A stretch of 9,403 bases of DNA from Flavobacteriales bacterium (GTDB lineage: Bacteria; Bacteroidota; Bacteroidia; Flavobacteriales_E; Vicingaceae): positions 113,581-122,983 of the forward strand of contig NVVI01000001.1 of NCBI GenBank assembly GCA_002402165.1, given 5' to 3'. Made by a program: the position numbers and the translations under genes. Below the pieces are notes generated by a model that saw only the letters and a list, made by a program, of their open reading frames with translations, ran no database searches and was not told the DNA's origin. This document shows, in pieces, positions 7,827 through 9,403 of the stretch; the first letter of the stretch is position 1, and every line of letters begins with the position of its first letter.

Positions 7827-7849
7827 ACCACACATAATGACGATAGACA

Positions 7850-8194
7850 ATGAAACGAAAAATTATAATAATACTGGTTTTTACATTTATCGGTTTCTCA
7901 AGTTGCCAAAAACTTGAAATAGAAAAAGACACGCCTAAATGTATTGAAAATTTGATAAATGATTTTGACAAAGAACAAACTTGTGAGAGTGGAGTGAGCG
8001 TCAAGAAATACACTTTTCAAGAAAAGACTGTTTATGTATTTGACCCCGGAACCTGTGGTGCAGATATGACTTCTACGGTAATAGATTTTGACTGCAATAG
8101 TCTTGGATTTTTAGGCGGAATTTCTGGGAATACTGAAATCAATGGTGAAAATTTTTCAAACGCAACATTTGAAAGTACGACATGGAAAAGATGA
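7850..8194 (+). CDS. Small cysteine-rich lipoprotein, function unknown (possibly DUF6970 family)
   Basis: The product is 114 residues. It starts with a lysine/arginine-containing N-terminus and a hydrophobic stretch, then the lipobox GFSSC with the lipidation cysteine at C19, so it should be a lipoprotein exported through Sec and anchored in a membrane. The mature part holds four more cysteines (C31, C45, C69, C82), which could form two disulfides in the periplasm. Motifs are KKYTFQEKTVYVFDPGTCGAD and DCNSLGFLGGISG (given in shorter pieces: VYVFDPGTCGAD about 61-72, DCNSLGFLGG about 81-90). These resemble a Bacteroidota lipoprotein family I remember as DUF6970, not verified. The ATG at 7850 comes 23 bases after the end of the preceding palindromic element. 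The next lipoprotein gene starts 4 bases after the stop, so the two are probably co-transcribed and may act together. Confidence 0.85.
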   Translation: MKRKIIIILVFTFIGFSSCQKLEIEKDTPKCIENLINDFDKEQTCESGVSVKKYTFQEKTVYVFDPGTCGADMTSTVIDFDCNSLGFLGGISGNTEINGENFSNATFESTTWKR

Positions 8195-8198
8195 AATT

Positions 8199-8486
8199 AT
8201 GAAAGAAAAAATATTAATTTTAACAGTACTGTTCTTGACTACGTTTATTTCGTGTTCAAAAGTGAATAATAAAAATATGACCGTGATTAAGGACTGTACT
8301 GGTTCATATCTGAGATTTAATGATAAAGATTACCAAGTCTGTAATATTGAAGTTGTTGAAAATTTTGATAATGGAACTGAAGTTAAAGCTTCATTCAAGA
8401 AAATTGACAAATGTGAGAATAACTGGGGAGGATGTAATATGCTTCATCAAAACGAAGGGTGGATTAATGTGAGAAACATTAAATAA
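8199..8486 (+). CDS. Second small cysteine-rich lipoprotein, function unknown
   Basis: The product is 95 residues starting MKEKILILTVLFLTTF, followed by the lipobox FISC with the lipidation cysteine at C19. The mature part has four cysteines (C33, C48, C72, C79), the same number as its neighbour, with similar spacing of the first three. I do not recognise a family. The frame is open upstream to 8142, but that would overlap the previous gene and place 19 extra residues before the signal peptide, so ATG 8199 is the right start. It lies 4 bases after the preceding stop, which points to a two-gene operon. The stop at 8484-8486 is 10 bases before the next palindromic element, so the pair fills the space between two element copies. 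Confidence 0.8.
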   Translation: MKEKILILTVLFLTTFISCSKVNNKNMTVIKDCTGSYLRFNDKDYQVCNIEVVENFDNGTEVKASFKKIDKCENNWGGCNMLHQNEGWINVRNIK

Positions 8487-8496
8487 AAAGAAACAC

Positions 8497-8697
8497 GTGT
8501 GGTAACACTGTATATAGCAAATAGGGCATTCGGTGATTCATGAAAGTTCAGTGCTATTTACCAACACCGCCAAATCGTTGATTTGGCTTTTAAGAATGAA
8601 TAAATTAAAAACAAAATACAACGTTTTGGCTCAGAGCAAACTTGAAAGTTTATCGCTTTCTACTGCCCTAAATGCCATATACTAATCGTTACCCACC
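8497..8697. repeat. Palindromic element copy 2 (about 200 bp), homologous to 7633-7826
   Basis: The arms pair in four blocks: GGTAAC (8501-8506) with GTTACC (8688-8693), GTATAT (8510-8515) with ATATAC (8677-8682), GCA (8517-8519) with TGC (8673-8675), and TAGGGC (8522-8527) with GCCCTA (8665-8670). Internally TGAAAG occurs at 8541-8546 and 8643-8648, about 100 bases apart, in the place of the internal direct repeat of copy 1. Conserved landmarks in the same order as copy 1 are TAGGG, ACCGCCAAA (8566-8574), TTTTGGCT (8624-8631), TTGAAAG, CCCTA and CGTTACC. Arm sequences have diverged while pairing is kept, which suggests selection on the folded form. The left end GTGTGGTAAC (8497-8506) is the exact complement of the right end of copy 1 (7824-7833). 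Confidence 0.75.
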
Positions 8698-8819
8698 ATT
8701 GCAGAAAATCCCACCGCACATTTACACATTTATTTTTTTGCCAACTCACAAGCCCAACACTAAAAAAATAAAAGAGTAAAATTTCCTCCAAAAAAATCAC
8801 ATAAATAAAATAATTTTTC
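8698..8819. other. AT-rich intergenic stretch with a short tandem repeat
   Basis: No gene is visible here. The stretch follows the second palindromic element and precedes the regulator promoter. CACATTTA occurs twice in tandem at 8717-8732. The tract ACCGCACATTTACACATTTA (8713-8732) with the following bases through AGCCCAACAC (8760) reminds me of a sequence seen between genes in other flavobacteria, but I cannot verify that. From about 8760 on, the DNA is almost entirely A and T with A-runs, as often found upstream of promoters. Confidence 0.4.
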
Positions 8820-8858
8820 TACATTTGGACATTATTAGTCTAAAACAAACCTGTCCAA
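8820..8858 (+). promoter_or_regulatory. Predicted promoter and operator of the HTH regulator gene
   Basis: TACATTTG at 8820-8827 matches the Bacteroidota -7 element TAnnTTTG at every fixed position. No -33 TTG is found 17-23 bases upstream. Overlapping it are two dyads. One is TTTGGAC (8824-8830) facing GTCTAAA (8838-8844), complementary except at one position. The other is TTGGACA (8825-8831) facing TGTCCAA (8852-8858), a perfect 7-bp inverted repeat with a 20-base spacer. Both overlap the -7 element or the expected transcription start, the position expected for an autoregulatory operator of a restriction-modification controller. Binding is inferred, not shown. Confidence 0.5.
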
Positions 8859-9166
8859 TGAAATCATTAGGAAATATTTTAAAAGTAGCACGAGAAGAAA
8901 AGGAAATGATTTTGCGAAAAGTATCAGCAGAAGTTGATATTGATCAATCTTTGATTAGCAAATTTGAAAAAAATGAAAGAAAACCGACAAAAGAACAATT
9001 AATAAGACTTGCAGAATTTTATAATTTACCAGAACAAGAATTGATAATTAACTGGTATTCAGAAAAAATTGCAGACGAATTAAAATATACTCAAGGGACA
9101 ACTGAAATTTTAAGAGTGGCTGAGGAAAAAATTAACTATTACAAATCTCAAGAAAATGGAAAATAA
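8858..9166 (+). CDS. XRE-family HTH regulator, probable controller of the adjacent methyltransferase genes
   Basis: The product is 102 residues. A Cro/C1-type helix-turn-helix domain spans about residues 4-60: LGNILKVAREEKEM, VSAEVDIDQSLISKFEKNER and RKPTKEQLIRLAEFYNLPE follow the five-helix pattern, with the recognition helix around DQSLISKFE. A charged helical tail follows (about 68-102). The ATG at 8858 is chosen. An upstream in-frame TTG at 8825 would add 11 residues lying in the predicted operator and not resembling the domain. The gene overlaps the cytosine methyltransferase start by 11 bases, so the two are translated from one mRNA. By known behaviour of small XRE proteins beside methyltransferases (C proteins), it probably times expression of a restriction-modification system. 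At 102 residues it is slightly longer than most C proteins. Confidence 0.85.
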   Translation: MKSLGNILKVAREEKEMILRKVSAEVDIDQSLISKFEKNERKPTKEQLIRLAEFYNLPEQELIINWYSEKIADELKYTQGTTEILRVAEEKINYYKSQENGK

Positions 9167-9403
9167 AAAACTGAAAGTAGCTGAATTATTTGCTGGTGTC
9201 GGAGGTTTTCGTCTTGGACTTGAAAAACATAATAATTACGATATTGTTTGGAGTAACCAATGGGAACCATCAACCAAAGTGCAACACGCATCAATGGTCT
9301 ATGAAAACCAATTCGGAAATGAGAACCATTCAAATGAAGATTTAAATGACGTTGTAACAAGAAATATTGAGGAAATTCCAGATCACGATTTATTAGTTGG
9401 TGG
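9156..9403 (+). CDS. C5-cytosine DNA methyltransferase, N-terminal part (cut by window edge)
   Basis: Only 82 codons are in the window. The frame begins at ATG 9156, giving MENKKLKVAELFAGVGGFRL. FAGVGGF (residues 12-18) is motif I of C5-cytosine methyltransferases and binds S-adenosylmethionine. The acidic residue after the second strand (E37 in SNQWEP) and the strand HDLLVGG just before the edge fit motifs II to IV. The catalytic PCQ motif should follow immediately outside the window. SNQWEPSTKVQHA is reminiscent of Type II enzymes that I associate with GGNCC-like specificities, but the target recognition domain is not visible, so specificity is open. It overlaps the regulator gene by 11 bases. 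A restriction endonuclease gene may lie to the right, or this may be an orphan methyltransferase. Confidence 0.92.
   Translation, partial: MENKKLKVAELFAGVGGFRLGLEKHNNYDIVWSNQWEPSTKVQHASMVYENQFGNENHSNEDLNDVVTRNIEEIPDHDLLVG

Noticed and set aside
8596..8685. 29-codon open frame beginning MNKLKTKYNV
   Set aside because: It lies wholly inside the second palindromic element and its codons coincide with the conserved arm sequence, so it is more simply explained as repeat DNA.
7633..8697. Palindromic elements as classical integron attC sites
   Set aside because: The arms end in AAC and GTT as attC sites do, but the bases after GTT (ACC) do not fit the GTTRRRY core. The elements are about 190 bases long, longer than typical attC sites, and no integrase gene is in view. 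An analogous but distinct system remains possible.
9148..9360. Minus-strand open frame opposite the methyltransferase
   Set aside because: The plus strand encodes the conserved methyltransferase motif I in this stretch, so the antisense frame is spurious.

Overview
The window looks like the chromosome of an AT-rich member of the Bacteroidota, most likely a flavobacteria-like lineage. The evidence is the tight gene order mraZ-rsmH-ftsL-ftsI-murE-mraY, a division transpeptidase carrying a C-terminal PASTA domain, a MurE of the meso-diaminopimelate type, few Shine-Dalgarno sequences, several matches to the Bacteroidota -7 promoter element TAnnTTTG, and hairpin repeats of a style common in these genomes. 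The genus cannot be named from the sequence.

Positions 1-5737 (minus strand) hold the start of the division and cell wall (dcw) operon. In transcription order it runs mraZ, rsmH, ftsL, ftsI, murE and a mraY cut by the window edge. Genes overlap or are separated by at most 8 bases, so this is almost certainly one translationally coupled transcript. MraZ probably controls it through three tandem 10-bp boxes at 5795-5824, just upstream of its own gene. The products supply peptidoglycan precursors (MurE, MraY), septal crosslinking (FtsI), divisome assembly (FtsL) and 16S rRNA methylation (RsmH).

Positions 5738-6087 are a divergent intergenic region with the MraZ boxes and two hairpin-type repeats. 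Then comes engB (6088-6693, plus strand), an essential ribosome assembly GTPase.

From 6694 on the character changes to an accessory, cassette-like region on the plus strand: a gene of unknown function (6911-7618), a pair of small cysteine-rich lipoproteins (7850-8486), and a HTH regulator overlapping the start of a C5-cytosine DNA methyltransferase (8858 to the window end), probably a restriction-modification system whose other genes lie outside the window. These units are separated by two related, roughly 190-bp inverted-repeat elements (7633-7826 and 8497-8697). A third junction at 6817-6879 is built around a perfect 30-bp palindrome. The arms flanking each unit match each other across the genes: an 11-bp perfect inverted repeat brackets the first unit and a 10-bp one brackets the second. 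This suggests gene cassettes bounded by a palindromic element. It is the most interesting part of the window, and I cannot assign it to a named system.

No rRNA, tRNA, CRISPR array, insertion sequence transposase or recognisable recombinase gene is visible.
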